From: Hesseltinella vesiculosa
Lineage: Eukaryota > Mucoromycota > Mucoromycetes > Mucorales > Cunninghamellaceae
Assembly (NCBI GenBank): GCA_002104935.1
Contig: MCGT01000006.1
Location: forward strand, 310,001-374,000
Direction: 5' to 3'
DNA: 64,000 nucleotides
In this document: piece by piece, positions 21,735 through 35,600 of the stretch
How positions within the stretch are numbered: position 1 is the first letter of the stretch
Layout of the letters: every line of letters starts with the position of its first letter
Program-made: the position numbers and the translations under genes
Notes under the pieces: generated by a model
What the model was told of the DNA's origin: nothing
The model's database searches: none
What the model saw: only the letters and a program-made list of their open reading frames with translations

Positions 21735-23568
21735 ATGTTGCGTTCATTGACTTCAAAGCGATGTAAGTTGATCAGCCAATTCTGTTGATCCACGCCTTTC
21801 CTCGAAGAAAAACAACACACGTTGGTGCTGGAGAATCTAGAATTGACTCGGTTTTTTTCTTCTTGAAATGTAGTTGCCCAGCCTGTCGCCCGCCACATTC
21901 GTACACTGCCTGCCTTGAGCCGTGGTCTCGCTACCGAAGCCGATCCCAATGCTAACCCCATTACCGGCAAAACCACGTTTGGCAGCTTGTCCGATGAAGA
22001 TCGTATTTTCACCAATGTGTACTTGAAACATGACTTTCGCTTGAAGGGAGCCTTGAAGCGTGGCGATTGGTACAAGACCAAGGAACTCGTGCTCAAAGGT
22101 ACCGACTGGATTATCCAGGAAATGAAAGAATCCGGCCTCCGTGGTCGTGGCGGTGCTGGTTTCCCCTCTGGTTTGAAATGGAGCTTCATGAACAAGCCCT
22201 TGGACGGCCGGTAAGTCGACGAACAGATGCTGGACACCCAACTGACGGTTTTCCTAGTCCCCGCTACTTGGTGATCAACGCTGACGAAGGTGAACCTGGT
22301 ACCTGCAAGGACCGTGAAATCTTGCGTGGTGACCCCCACAAGCTGATCGAAGGCTGTTTGATTGCTGGCTCGGCCATGAAAGCCAACGCTGCCTACATCT
22401 ATATCCGTGGTGAATTCTACCAAGAAGCCTCTCACTTGCAAGAAGCCATCAACGAAGCCTATGCTGCCGGCTTGATCGGCAAGAACGCCTGTGGCTCTGG
22501 TTATGACTTTGATGTCTACATCCACCGTGGTGCCGGTGCCTATATCTGTGGTGAAGAAACCAGTTTGATCGAATCCATCGAAGGCAAGCAAGGCAAGCCC
22601 AGACTCAAGCCTCCATTCCCTGCCGACGTCGGTTTGTTCGGCTGCCCCACCACCGTCACCAACGTCGAAACTGTCGCTGTCGCCCCCACCATTCTTCGCC
22701 GGTAAATACCAAAAAAAAAAAAAAAAAAAAAACCAAACTCATTTCTATCCTGTCTTCCTAGTGGTGGTTCCTGGTTCGCCAGCTTCGGTCGCCCTCGTAA
22801 CAGCGGTACCAAGCTGTTCTGTGTCTCCGGCCATGTCAACAACCCCTGTACCGTCGAAGAAGAAATGTCGATTCCCTTGAAGGAACTGATCGAAAAGCAC
22901 TGTGGTGGTGTCCGCGGTGGTTGGGATAACCTCTTGGCTGTACGCATTCCTGCCTAGCTATTTAAACCAAACATCTTGCTCACCTCTCTTGTCTTCCTAG
23001 ATCATTCCTGGTGGCTGCTCCGTCCCTCTTTTGCCCAAGAGCATCTGTGACGATGTCTTGATGGACTTTGATGCCTTGCGTGACGTCAACTCCGGTCTCG
23101 GCACTGCTGCCGTCATTGTCATGGACAAGAGCACCGACGTACGTCATGCAAAGCACATGATTCGCAAAAGCTCACCTATACCGCCATTTTCTCTGTAGGT
23201 TGTTCGTGCCATTTCTCGTTTCTCCAAGTTCTACCGCCACGAATCCTGCGGTCAATGTACCCCTTGTCGTGAAGGCACCAAGTGGTTGGAAACCATGATG
23301 GACCGTTTCGAAGATGGCCGTGGCCGTCCCGAAGAAATCGATCAAATCTGGGAATTGACCAAGCAAATTGAAGGCCATACCATCTGTGCCCTTGGTGATG
23401 CCGCCGCCTGGCCTGTGCAGGTAAGTCATGAAAGACCGAATCCGCCGACCGCTCACATCCCCCCCCCCCCGCCTTTCTTTTTCTCTCCATCCGCAGGGTC
23501 TCATCCGTCACTTCCGCCCCGAGCTTGAACAACGCATGGCCGAATTCCAAAAATCCCTGTCTGCCTAG
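21735..23568 (+). CDS. NDUFV1: NADH:ubiquinone oxidoreductase 51 kDa subunit (complex I NDUFV1)
   Basis: Flavoprotein subunit of mitochondrial complex I that oxidises NADH with FMN and passes electrons to iron-sulphur cluster N3. Seven exons (21735-21762, 21874-22210, 22258-22701, 22762-22939, 23001-23138, 23199-23420, 23497-23568) encode 472 residues, the usual length. A basic, Ser/Arg-rich presequence ([21 protein letters not shown]) targets it to the matrix. The FMN/NADH site is seen as [13 protein letters not shown] and [14 protein letters not shown]. The 4Fe-4S ligands lie in [13 protein letters not shown] (about residues 392-398), with the fourth cysteine in TICALGD. Confidence 0.97.
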
Positions 23569-24128
23569 ATTGTTTTCAAAAAAACGTTCCCCTCCGTCAC
23601 CCACACACCCACCTTTTTTTATCTTTCTTTATTTCTCTTTCTTGAAATTATAGCTTCTTTTTTAGATTTCCTTCCATCTCTGTCTTTATGAACGCACAAA
23701 AAAACGAATAAAAAATTAAAAACATAGCTGCGAGTCCCACTACGCCCATCGTTGACGCCAAAACACGCCAACATGCTTGTGGCATGTAGCGTGCCACCCA
23801 AAATCTCACGTTGCTCCTAATCACCCGTTTGGCTGCATCACCAGCACATCCCCCAAAAAAACGATGCAGTAGATCATTTTTTTGGGAGATGGCCCCATGC
23901 GGGTATATCACAAAGACACGGACACTGAAAAAACCGGGCCAGTCAACGGCTGAGTCAAGTTTTTTTTTTTTTTTTTCTGTAGTGTCAAGCGGGAACTAGG
24001 CCATTTGCTTTCTAAACTTGGTATGGTGCCTTTATTTATGATGAAAAATCTACAGAGTAAACATAATGGAAAGACATGGAGTAAATATATGAGACGAGCA
24101 GAGGGAATTAGAGATGAGAGGGGGGGTT
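23569..24128. other. Intergenic, convergent 3' flanks
   Basis: Lies between the stop codons of NDUFV1 and the ammonium transporter, which are transcribed toward each other. It contains AT-rich 3' UTR-like sequence (AATAAA-type signal near 23707) and homopolymer runs. No gene seen. Confidence 0.5.
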
Positions 24129-25790
24129 TTAGACGTTGTTGAGGTGATGAGGCGATTGGGCTTCGATTTTCTCAGGGTCGATTTCACCATGGGCATTCGC
24201 ATGCTCATGGACTTCACGGATGCGCTCGGAAATGACTTTGGATTGACCCGAATGAGGGTCAACGGTGACGACCTTGTCGACATGGTAGTAGGCAAGTTCG
24301 CCGATTTCGGCTGCGTCCAGGCCCTGCAGCTCAACTTCGGGTGACACGCGGAGCGACAGGCCAGGGATCCTATCCATGATCAGGAGCAAGATGAGAGTCA
24401 CAAAGAAGGACCAGGCAGCACCTGCAGTAGCATCGGCCAATTGATAAGCCAGTTGGATCCAGTTACGGTTCATCCAGCCGCCAGGAATCACCGTGACGCC
24501 ATCGAGGTTGGCAATGTAGGCTTCGGCAAAGATCCCGGTCAAAAGGCTGCCAACATAGCCCCCCACGCCGTGCACAGCAAACACATCCAGGGCGTCGTCG
24601 TAGTTGAACACATTCTTCAAATGACAGGCAAAGTTGCAGGCCAGGGCGCCCAAGAAACCAATAGCTACACTGGGTGCCGGCCCAACATAACCAGAGGCTG
24701 GCGTGATTGCCACCAGACCAGCCACCGCGCCCGAGCAGAAACCAAGAGCAGTGAATTTGCGTTCTAAACGATAATCAAGCACCATCCAGGTGATGCCGCC
24801 AACAGACGCTGCCAGGTTCGTCACCACGCAGGCCATGGCTGCTCGCAAGTTGCCTGAAAGTGCTGAGCCTCCGTTGAAGCCAAACCTAAACAAAAAGCCA
24901 ATGCATCAGCATGCATTTTTTTTTTTTTTTGGTGCTTGTCCGTCGACATGACGAGCCTCCTTTTTTTTTTTTTTTTACTTACCAACCGAACCAGAGGAAA
25001 GCAGTGCCAAGGATGACATTGGACATGTTGTGAGGTTTGAAATCATGAGCGTGGGTGAGACTGCCATGGCCTTGACGTTTTCCCAGGACGAGTGCATAGG
25101 CCAGACTGGCAAACCCACTGGAGATATGCACAGGTGTACCGCCTGCAAAATCGATCGCACCCAGCTTGTTGGACCATCCATTGCCGGTGTTCCATGTCCA
25201 ACACGCGATAGGATCATACACGATCGTCGACCAAATAAACATAAAGATCACCATGGGTAAGATCCGGCCGCGCTCAGCAGCCGAGCCAATCGCCAAGGCT
25301 GGGGAAATGGCGGCGAAGAAGCATTGGACTAGGGAGATGAGAGACAAAGTGATCAGCGAAACCTGCATGACTAGGTAATAAAACCTAATTTACAGATCAT
25401 AAACACCAAGTCGGGCACCGTATCACCGCCAATGGAAGGATCACCCAAGACGCCTCGTAAAAAGGCATTGTCCAGGTTGCCAATAAACGGGCCGGCTGAT
25501 TTGCTAAACGTCAAACTGAACCCCCAAATGAACCACTGTATTTTAACAGAGAGAAATGAACGATGAGCTGATCTTCGTCGGAAACTTATTTTAAGAGCTT
25601 TTTTTTTTTTTTTTTTTACCTGGACAGACACCACGACCACAGCCAACACAGAGCACATAATTAAAGAAAGAGCATTTTTTGACCGAGCCATCCCTGAATA
25701 GAAATAGCCAACGCCTGGAATCATCAGCCAGACAAGTGCTGAGGACGTGAGGACCCAAGCAATATCTCCAGAGTTATATTGCGTCGCCAT
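24129..25790 (-). CDS. Ammonium transporter, AMT/MEP family
   Basis: Plasma-membrane trimeric ammonium permease of 485 residues from exons 25790-25620, 25535-25394, 25370-24983 and 24885-24129. It shows the family blocks: SALVWLMIPGVGYFYSGM near the N-terminus, AISPALAIGSAAERGRI, FAGGTPVHISSGFASLAYAL with the first pore histidine, FLWFGWFGFNGGSAL across an exon join, and DVFAVHGVGGYVGSLLTGIF with the second pore histidine. The C-terminal cytosolic tail contains the conserved DAAEIGELAY segment and ends in a His/Glu-rich region. Upstream GATA motifs (25933-26187) fit nitrogen-catabolite control by GATA factors, which is known for fungal MEP genes. Confidence 0.95.
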
Positions 25791-25932
25791 GAAGATATGA
25801 AAAATAAAAAATAAAAAAGTGACAAGGAAAGGAAACCTTTTTTGATTTTTTTTTCACTGCAGTCTTTTTATCTTGGTGTTGCTTTCTCCTAGCCCCGCAC
25901 CCAATGCCCTTTGATTCCTATTAAGCTTCTCC

Positions 25933-26187
25933 TATCTTGATAGGAAATGCTGGGCTGCAAGCGCTGAACTATCACGAATTTCCATTTTTGGATGTGCATG
26001 ATAAGCTTGTCTCATTATCAGCCATGATAACCAATTTTGGGCTGAAGGAGTAGCAGGGCCTCTTGGGTTCCCTCGGCATAGATCAAGGATAAGATCATCT
26101 TTTCTTTTCATTTTGGTTTCCCCAACCACCCCTTCCTCCCACGCATTTCAAATCATCACCCTTACGATAAAAAAAAATAATCATATC
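25933..26187. promoter_or_regulatory. Cluster of GATA motifs upstream of the ammonium transporter
   Basis: Within about 140-400 bp upstream of the transporter start I count GATA or its complement at about 25933, 25939, 25970, 26000 (GATAAG), 26015, 26026, 26088 (GATAAG), 26166 and 26184. Fungal AreA/Nit2/Gln3-type GATA factors bind such paired sites at nitrogen-regulated genes. The density exceeds what I see in neighbouring intergenic DNA; functional use is inferred. Confidence 0.5.
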
Positions 26188-26678
26188 TCAACGACTGCCG
26201 ATTTAGTCAGTGTCTGCCACATTATTTTCACACTTTTAGCTCGTTGAAATGTCGACGATGTGTGTGCTAAGCGTATGGCTTTTTTTTTCTCTTTCATGAA
26301 CATCGCATGGAGCAGGATTAAATAAAAATTCCGACATCCTGATCGAGGAGAGACTTCTTGCCACTTGTTACAGTATTTTCACATTCCGGATTTGGAACTT
26401 CCCCGACGTTGGACAACGTTTTTTTTTTTTTTTTCATCAATGTCAATCGTTTTGTTATCAATGGAAAAGGAGCACTTTTTTTTTTTAAAAAAAAATATTA
26501 TTATTTACAAGAATGAGGGAAATAAGCAAATGAGAGGTCAGCAACAAGGAGGAATGGGAGCCAGAAATGAATGCGAGGGGCGGATCGATTGGGAAGAAAT
26601 GTATCGAGGTGAAAGGAGTGTGGTGCAGGGACTTCTTTTTGTTCAAATGCAAGTGATCATCACAAAAAAAAAAAAAGC

Positions 26679-29600
26679 TCAGCTGCCATAATTTTTACCA
26701 AAAAGCAGTCGGCCTTTGGAAACACGGTCATTGTCAGCTGCCCCTTCCATTTCCAAGTTCTTGCCAAGCTTTGGAAAAAATCTGCATGTTTAAAAAAAAA
26801 ATGAAGCCTTATGCATGCAGCAGAACGCCCACCTCATTTTTACCTTGTGAAAGAGCGGCGAAAGCCATGCTGCTTGTTTGTCGGACTAGGTGCATGGTCG
26901 GCGTCGTCTGAGTGCAGAGATACCAGGTCATCATCATCGTCATCCAGCTCATCGTCTTCGTCCTCATCTTCACGTCCATCCAGGTGGGCTCGGTGCCGAT
27001 CAAAGCTGTGGCCACTGCTACTGCTACTCGATCTGCTGCTGTCGTCCTCTGCAATGTCTCGGTACCGGGCACTGTCCAGGCCATCGTCGCTGTCGCTGCT
27101 GTCAGTGTCAGACCAGTCGTCGCCGTCCAGCACCAAGCTGTCATCCATCGCCACCGAGGAGGCACTGCCGATCAGCGTTTGCAGCACCAACGACGTTTTT
27201 GAGGATCGTCGTCTATGTGGCTGAGGTCGACGAGGATGGTGAGTGGCCGGTTGAGATCCGTCGCTAGCGTTGGCATTGATCCCATCGTAGCATTCATTGC
27301 CTGGAGCACTTGAAAGGATGCTGCTGTGGTTGGTAACCATGCTGTGTTTGTCGGTGCTGATAACGCTGGAGCCAGACACTGCCTGACTGGGGTTGTTGTA
27401 CACGCTGCGGTCAACAGTCTTCATATCATTAGGTGCCTGACGACTCTTTTGTTTTCGTTGGCGGCGTTGGATCGTGAACTTTTGCTTCAAAAAGGCAGGG
27501 CTGTGGCTGATCACCGAGCGCTTGAAATCTGACCAGAAAAAAAGGTGAGCCCAATTATTCCTCTAGCTTGTTCTTTCGTACCTTTCTTCAGCAATTGCAG
27601 CAGATCGTACCAAGAGATACATTTGTTGTGGTATTCAATGCTTGGCTGCTTGAAACGGAAGTTGTCCAAATTGTAAATCGCCCGCTTTCCCTAGAGGACG
27701 CACGGTTACAAAAAAGGAAAGCCTGACAAGTTTTTTTTTTTTTTTTTTTTTTTTAGCGTCAGTACCTTGAAGCTGAGACAGTGTTCGACACTGGGGATTT
27801 TGATCAGAATAAAGGAGCGATAGTTGGCGGCACGCTGCTTCATAATGGCCACATCGTTGACGTTCTCCATGGACTGGTTCCGAAGGAGGCCGGCCGTTTC
27901 CAGCCGAGGCAACTTGCCATGGGAGGAGAACCGTTTTGGCAAAAACGACGAAGGCCCGGTGGCGTCATGGGCCGAGGTAGGTGGACTGCATGCGGAGTCG
28001 GGTGAAGGCGTCTTGGGATTCGCCAGCAAAATAGGGTTGCTGTTCTGGTTAGACAAGGACACCCAAGAGCCTTGACGGCGAGGTTGAGACATGGACGCGG
28101 ACAAATCCATGGCCAAGGCCGGGTTGCTGGGGGAGGTTGGGGTAGAAGGAGCAGAACGGGCCAGGCGCGGCGACAGCGCTGGCTGCTGAGCAAACGAAGC
28201 CGCCAAGGGCTCAGGGAACAGGTAAGCCAGTAGCGTTCGCCAGAATGCGTAGGACAACTGCAGGTGGAGCGGGTGCAGGTTGATTTCCAGATGCTGGATG
28301 ATCGGAATACTGCCGACGGGCGGCATGGACTCGAGGCGGGCTTGGATCATATTCTTGGTGCAGTGGGTCGACGATCCCGAGCGGGTCTTCTTTTTGTTCT
28401 TGTGCTTGCCACGGTGATCTGAACGGATGTAGGGTGCCATCACATGCTCAAATGCAGGACAAGGGGATGTGTCGGAGACGAGCAGCTGGTCAATGTCGAC
28501 TGTGTGGAGGAGATTGCGGTTACGATAGACCATCCGCACATAACGGGTCCCGGTCACAGACCATTGGCTGAGTGGCGAACCCTGAGCTGTCAACATGTTC
28601 CAGACGAGCGAATCAATAGCCACTTGGATTTTTTCCAACGGCACCAGAGGGTCGGCCGCCTGTACATCACTGGGAGCTGGATCCAAAGCGGGCAAGGGCG
28701 GCGGTGAGCCGTCGTGCTGGTTGGTGGTGGACACATGGGTGTTTGCAGATTTACGAAGCAGGTATTTAACGGACTGCATCATGTCACGCAATTCATCTTG
28801 GGCCTGGTGCCATCGGTGTCGTTGCTGGTCCATCGTTGATTGCCAGAGCAGATCGTCCTCGGGGCGAGGGCTACTTGGGCTGTCCAAGGCTTCATCAGCG
28901 CTGCCAAGAGAGAAGACGGCACCAGAGGGAGAAGGAGCGGCGGAGGGGCAGGACAGGTTCGGGAGCAGCGACACTGGTGAGGATGCGGACAAGGAGGACG
29001 GGCGTCGAGACAATTGCCAGAGTGCGTCTTGGTGACGCTTACTGGGATCCATGGTACAGAGCTGGTGGTAATGATCGGCCTGCTGTCGTACGTAGGATTG
29101 GAGCGCGATGGACTCGGCCAGAACATGCGGCAAAGAATCACCGTTGGCATGGAAGCTGAGCAGCCAGTCATTCAGCCGCTTGGAACCACGCAGATGTTTG
29201 TTGACCTTGCGAGCAAGCACCAGGTCCAAGATCACACGAGACACAACGCTGTATTGGTAAGGGTCGGCCGAGATCGTACAGGCAGCCATGTGGAAGGTGG
29301 TTGTGTTGCAGGGAAAGCCCGAGCTGTCATCTAAGGCACCCTGTTGTTTTTTCCGGTCACGCAGGGAACTGGGGTTCTCGGTGGCGGCGGCAAGACGGAT
29401 CGGGTTGTAGCGATCAAACTGGATGGTGCCGACGATGTTGCTGTCAAGGAGATAAAAGCGGCAGGGCAGGCTTGGCAGTCGGAAATCCTTGTCGGTTCGC
29501 GTTTGCAGCTCGACGGCCAGGGCGATCAGCTCGGGCGGCAGCCAGGGTGAATCCAGAGTGGTGGCGGCTGCGTCGTCAGGTCGAGGCCGAGGGGAGACGG

Positions 29601-32600
29601 GCGAAGAGGAGCGAGCGGATGCACAAGGAGATGGGGCCTGGCAAGGATCCAGCGGTGATGTCCAGAAAGCATCCCATGGCGTCCAAGGTGGCGCTGACCA
29701 ACAGGGCATCGGCTGGTAAAAATGATCGACATCCAATAGTTTTTCAATGCGGTCGTGCGGGCCGTGCTGGACCACAAAAAGCTGGAGCCCATCCAGCGAC
29801 ACAACGGTGCGCTTCTTCACCAGGCAGGTGTCGACATCCGGGTCGTCCTTTTCTGAGATCGTCAGCTGCTTGACTTGTACACGATGGTTGGCTACCAGCA
29901 GCACACCGGGATGCTGCTGATCGACAGACGCATCGTCTTCATGGAGATGCCGGCTCGTACAATGGCTGGGGTGCATCGCGTTTTCGGGTCGGGGTGGAGC
30001 GGCTGAGCTGACGGGCGGCGGCGTCGGCGAAGGCGGCAGGCTGGCGGTCTGCAAATACACCTGTGGCTGCCAAAGGTCAAACAGCGTGACTGTATCGCAC
30101 ACCTGGTCCGACGCAATGACGCTGAGCTGGTGTTGGGGATCATTGGCGTGACCAAAACCAGAAGGATCAGACTGGCCGTCCCGATGGGAACGACCGGTTT
30201 CATTCTGGACAAAGTTGGTTTGTCCGTGCAGGACGTTAAGCCATTCCTGTGCAACAGAAAGATCGTGCTCGTTTCCGTTGAGTTGAATGTCGTGCTGAGG
30301 AGGAGCAGCCGAATTGGGAGAAGCGGAGGAGGTCTTGGCACTACTGGTGGAGGACGGGCAGGCCGGGAAGCTGAGGGTCTGGTCGATCAGCGTGCGCAGC
30401 GCATGGACGGCGCGGCTGGAGATGTTGTAGTCGTTGATTTTGGCTTGTGCTCGAGCCTCTAGCCAGCGATGAAGCACTTCGTGGATAGCCGTGGTCCAGA
30501 TGATATGAGGTTGGTGGATGGTGTAGCATTCTTTGAACTGGCCCATGAGCAACTCCCATTGCTCCAAGGATGATGCCTGCTGAGGATGGCGATTAGAAGC
30601 ATCGAGCGAGTCAATGTATCGCTGTAGCAATCGTCGACGGGTATCTAGTGCTTGCAGAAGTTCCATGGTCTGGTTGCACTAGACATAACAAGATGGCCAT
30701 GGTCAGGACCAAGCCTGTCGATTTTTTTATTTTCTCTCTCATCCCCACCTTTTGATGCAAATCGTTGCTATGGCCATGTCGCACCAGTTGGTTTTCCATG
30801 ATTTCCAGTTGTTGCTGGTGATAGCGATGCAAGGATTCGATCTTAGCCATACGCTGATGAACCTGTTTTTGCTGCTGAGATTTGGCCGCTGGTGAAAATC
30901 ATGTGAGAGGGGAGTTAAGAGACAAATGAGCTGAGTTTTTTTTTTCTATCTGGCTTACATTTGGCCTGGCCAATAATACAGGCATGTGTGGTATTGAGGT
31001 GGGTATGCTTCTTGATATAGGTTGGATCCAGCTGTTTATTGTAAGCAACAAATGGCGATGATGCAAACGGCAGGGCATAGACCAGCTGGGGCTTGACCGG
31101 ATAGCGATGGTCCAGATCGACCCAGTCATCTGGATCCATCCACGGGAACGGAGGCCACTGTGGATCAGAGACGGGAGTTGTGGAGGCGGAGGAGGATGAC
31201 GCAGGCGAAGTTGCTACGTTATGCAGGACACGCATGTCCATTTGCTCTAGCTGGATTTCGACATGATGCAACGGCCAGGAGGACTTGACTCGAGCCAGTT
31301 CAGGGTCCTTGGCGGCTTTGCGACGTTGGTGAATATCCAGGGTGAACCGAGCAACGCGGGGCTTGAGACCTACCATGGCGTCATCGGTTGCGCGGCAAAA
31401 ATAGGCAAAGGACATGGGAGCGACATCGATCTTGTACTTTAATGACTGGATATACTGGCCCATCGTTTCTTCAGACAGGGGCGCAGTCATCAGGGATGGC
31501 GACATGGGAGGATCGATCGTCAAGGCAGCCACTGTCGCAGCTGGGAATGACGATGAAGCTGACGAAGGTGTCGGTGCATAAGCCAGACGGAGAGGCACGC
31601 GGCCCAGGGCTCCACCAAACAAGCCGTACCAGTGCATAAAGTGGCCAATAAAGTCAGGCGTCAAGTGCATCCCATTGCGCTCGTCCCTAAGTGTTTGGCT
31701 ATGGATAGGCTGTTGGATGATGCTGAAGGACAAGTGGGTATCATGAGATCGGAAGCCAGCATAAGCGTCATGTGTAGGCTTCCCAAAAAAAAAAAAAGTT
31801 GAGCCTTCACCTCCATTGGGGGGGGGGGTTTTTTACCTCGGCGTAATCAGGTGATTTGAAAACGACATGATGATGAGGCTTGAAATGGCGGATGCGACCA
31901 AGAGGTTCCAGGTGACAGCCGATGCCCATGAGGATGCCTCCGAAGAGCTTGATGGCGATTTTGGAAAAGGTGAAACCGAATGGCGGCGACAAGGAAGATT
32001 GGTAAGTGGAAGGAGGATAGGGTAGGGCAAAGGAGGCCAGATCGGGCACACCAAAGAGACAGTCTTGGCTGTGGATCTGCAAAAGCTCTTGTTGAAGATT
32101 TGGATGGCCCAGGTGACAGATGACATTCCCACGCCAGAGCAAAGCCAGTCCGGCACCACGGTCTGTTAGGGTATATGGGCAGCGCGTGCCTTTGATCACC
32201 ATGCAGAGGTCGCCGCCGCCCTTCAATGAGATCTTGGCTTGGGTATGGATCATCAGTCGTAGCTTGTCACAGAAGCGAGGCTTGGGCGAAGGATCGACCG
32301 TTAGCGGAAGCAAGGCATCGACACAGGCTAGCAGGCATTGAATGGCCGGCTGGTAAGCTGTAGCCCAGGACAGAAGAACGAGATTCTTGGTCAGGATGTG
32401 ATAGTCAACTTGAGAGTAGAATTTGGTGGGTGATGCAGTGCGTACAACGGTCACGGTGTAGTTGTCGAGCACAGGCAGGGTTAGGTGGCGTTTGCCCTGA
32501 GCGACGCCAAGATCGTCGGCAATCACATAGTTACCGACCATGCGCCAGCTGCTGGTATCATATAATTGCATTGGGTCGATGCCAAGCAATGGATCAGAGA

Positions 32601-35600
32601 CTTCAGGTTTTTTCCGGTGGGGAGACGATGAGAGCGAGGTTGGAGGGTTGGACAGGTGGCCAGAAGGTGCAGGAATGTGTAAGAGAGGGACGGGATAATC
32701 TCTCATGCGGATCAGGGTTTCACCGGCTTGAATATGGAGCAGCAATGGGATCATAAAGGCATAGTTTGTGTCGAATGGCACCTTACCCCCAATGTTGTGG
32801 ATGAATAGGCGAGGGTCACTGCTGATGGAAGATGAGGCTGGGCCAAGAGGTGGGCCAAGGAACAAGCAGGTGTGGCTGATGGAGAAAAGGGCCAGTGGGG
32901 TATCCAATGGGATCGGGACTTCTTTCAGCTGGTATTTGTCGAGGAAGGCGATGTGTTGGGCGTCGTCTGTGTCGTCGTTCACCGACTGATCCTGTGATGC
33001 CCATGGGCCGTCGAAAAGGAGCTGGTGTTGTTGGTCATGCTCTTGCTGCCGGAGTCGCCGGAGCCGTTGGATCCAGCGTGTTGATAGCGAAGCATTGGAG
33101 GTCGACGCAGATGTCGAGAGAGGCTGAGAGGACGAGCGAGTGGGGGGATATTGTTGTTGCGCACGGAAGATACGACGCAGTCTCGCTTCCAAAGGAGCGT
33201 CATCCACACGCACATGGGTTAGGGTGCATCGCAGCTGGATGCGAGGTATTTGTAAAGGTACTGGATTGCAAACAGGGCCATCCACCGTAAACTGGCGGTC
33301 TGTGTGGATTTCTCGAAGTGCCTTGACGAGGTTGATGGACGGATCGACGATTTCATTGATGATGTAGCCGTGGGGCAAGCGTATGAGTAGACGAGCAGTG
33401 TCGATGATGGTAAAGCAGTCGGGCTGTTGGGTGGGTGAACGGCGAATGGTGGTCTGATCAGCTTGAACGAGGAGATGCCACAGCTGAGAGCGATGGTCCG
33501 TTGGTGCGGGTGAGCCATGAACAAGGCCAAACAATGCCACTGACCTGATTTCCAAAACAGGTTCAGCTGAAGGGTTTGCCACTGAGAAAAAAAAAAGTCA
33601 GCTTTCTTTTTTTTTTTTTATATATGATGTTTACCTGGAGGTTTCCAGGAGAGCTGGGAGATGCGTAAATGAAGTTGGCGCTGAACGTTGGGTAGGTTCA
33701 GGCGTAAATCAAGCTGCTGGACATCGACTTGCAGCGAGGTTGTGGACGGGGCATTTTCCTCCAGCTGGGTGCCAGCGGGATTGACAAAAGGCTGGATCAT
33801 TTTGGCTTGGAGAAACGAGGCCCAGACTTGATGCGAAGCTCGAGCGATCATTAGCAAAGCATAATGGTGGCCCAATGCGTAGGAGAACATTATTTTTCTG
33901 GTGGTAATACGGCATACAATGGCTTGACGGAACTGGACGCCCAGTGTCAATCGGGAGACCCAAGCAATGAGAGACGTGGTGGAGACATGGGCGGGGGTCT
34001 TTGGCGGGCGCTGCTGCACGAGTTGCAGCTGATCCATCGAAATAGACACATCATTATGGTCCCGATCCATGGTGACAGCCATGGTCTTCAGCTTGACAGA
34101 AAGCCTGATGCTAACAGGCTGTTGTGGTCGGTTGTCGATGTACCCAAGGTCTGGTGCTACTCGATAAAAAAAAAATCAAATGAGAAAAGGATTTTCGTCT
34201 TTTTTTTTTTTTTGAATACCTTGATCAGCCATGGGCGTGCTCGGCTGAAGGTCGTGATCAACGGTTGTTAAAACGATTTTGGCATCACTGATTTCGTAGC
34301 GGGCGACGCAATGGTGGAGGAGGCTGGCGAGGTTGAATGGTGGCGTGGAAGATGAGCGGGAAGGGGTGGCCAGGCTGGAAAACACGCTGGACATGGGGCG
34401 GAAGAGCTCGAGCCAGTACAGGATAGGCTCGGTGGGGATGGGTGGGGAGGCATCATGGCCATCCAAGAGATAGATGACAGGTGTTCGCATGCATGCTTCA
34501 GAGGTGATGAGTAATGGGCAAGGCTGGACGATGGTGACAAAGTTGAGGCTGGCGGCCGACAAGAAGGAATGCCAGAGCTGGTCTTGAGCATACTTCACAT
34601 CCATACCGTCCATGGCCAGCCAATAGGTGAATTTGTAGGGCAGAGCAGGAGGGTGGTTGATGTTGCCAGCAGGCTCGGCGGCGGCGTCGTCTTCGACGGC
34701 GAGGATCCAGCGGACATTTGTGCAGGAACATTCGCCTTGCAGAGGTGACTGTTTCAACAACAGGCGGGGTGACGTCAACACCAAGGAAATGTGCAGGGCC
34801 AAGGGGATGTCGGCGGTAGAGGCGCAGTCAGATTTCTTCTGTCGAGGTTGTGCGGTGACGGCAGGCAGTTTTGGCAGGGTGCTGGTGATAGGTGATGATG
34901 GGACGGCGGTGGAAGTGGAAAAGGGCGTGGAGGCGCTGGACGTGGGAGGCCGATTGGCAGCGGAGGTGGTCCAAGCAAAATAACGGAGCTGTTCGATGAG
35001 CAAAGCCAGAAGGTGTTGATGGTTGATGTCAATGACACACTGGGGCTCGTTCAAGGTCGTTGTCAGTTCCCAGTGTTCGGTGTAGCGAGCGGCAATAGAC
35101 AAGGAGGGGATGTTCAGGAGCTCCATCGATACGAAAGGCTGATCCAGCAAGGCGAAGGACAAGTGATGGGCCATGAGATCGACGGACCGAGGTAAAGCAC
35201 GAACAATCACGTCATTCAACTCCAGTCGATGTTGAAAAGAATGGACCATGGACTGATCACCAAAAAAGACGACTTTGCCACAAGTGCCGGTGATATGCAG
35301 GGCCTGTCACGCGATGAAGAAAGTTGTCAGTCAGATGACACCTTTTTCGTTTTCCTTTTTTTTTTTTTTTACCTTGGCATGCTGACGAGAAGCAGAAGAT
35401 GACAGAGAAGAGGAAGAGGGAAAAACGAGATGAAAGAGGGTCATGATCTCTTTGGTCAAAGTAAGGGTAGACACGTGAAGGACGCCAAGGTCAAGGGTTG
35501 TTTCGGTGGTCATGATGTGAGGATAGGCGGGGGCAAGTGTCAGTGACAGGGTAGCTTGGAGTCTTGATGAGCGCAAGATGGTGTCGTTGTCGGCGTTTGC

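Noticed and set aside
26811..27267. Plus-strand frames near the 3' end of the FMP27-type gene
   Set aside because: They are the complement of the acidic Ser/Asp repeat in the last large exon; low-complexity shadow only.
27000..30400. Long plus-strand frames opposite the FMP27-type gene
   Set aside because: They are antisense shadows of the minus-strand exons, with repetitive Arg/Ser/Gly composition.
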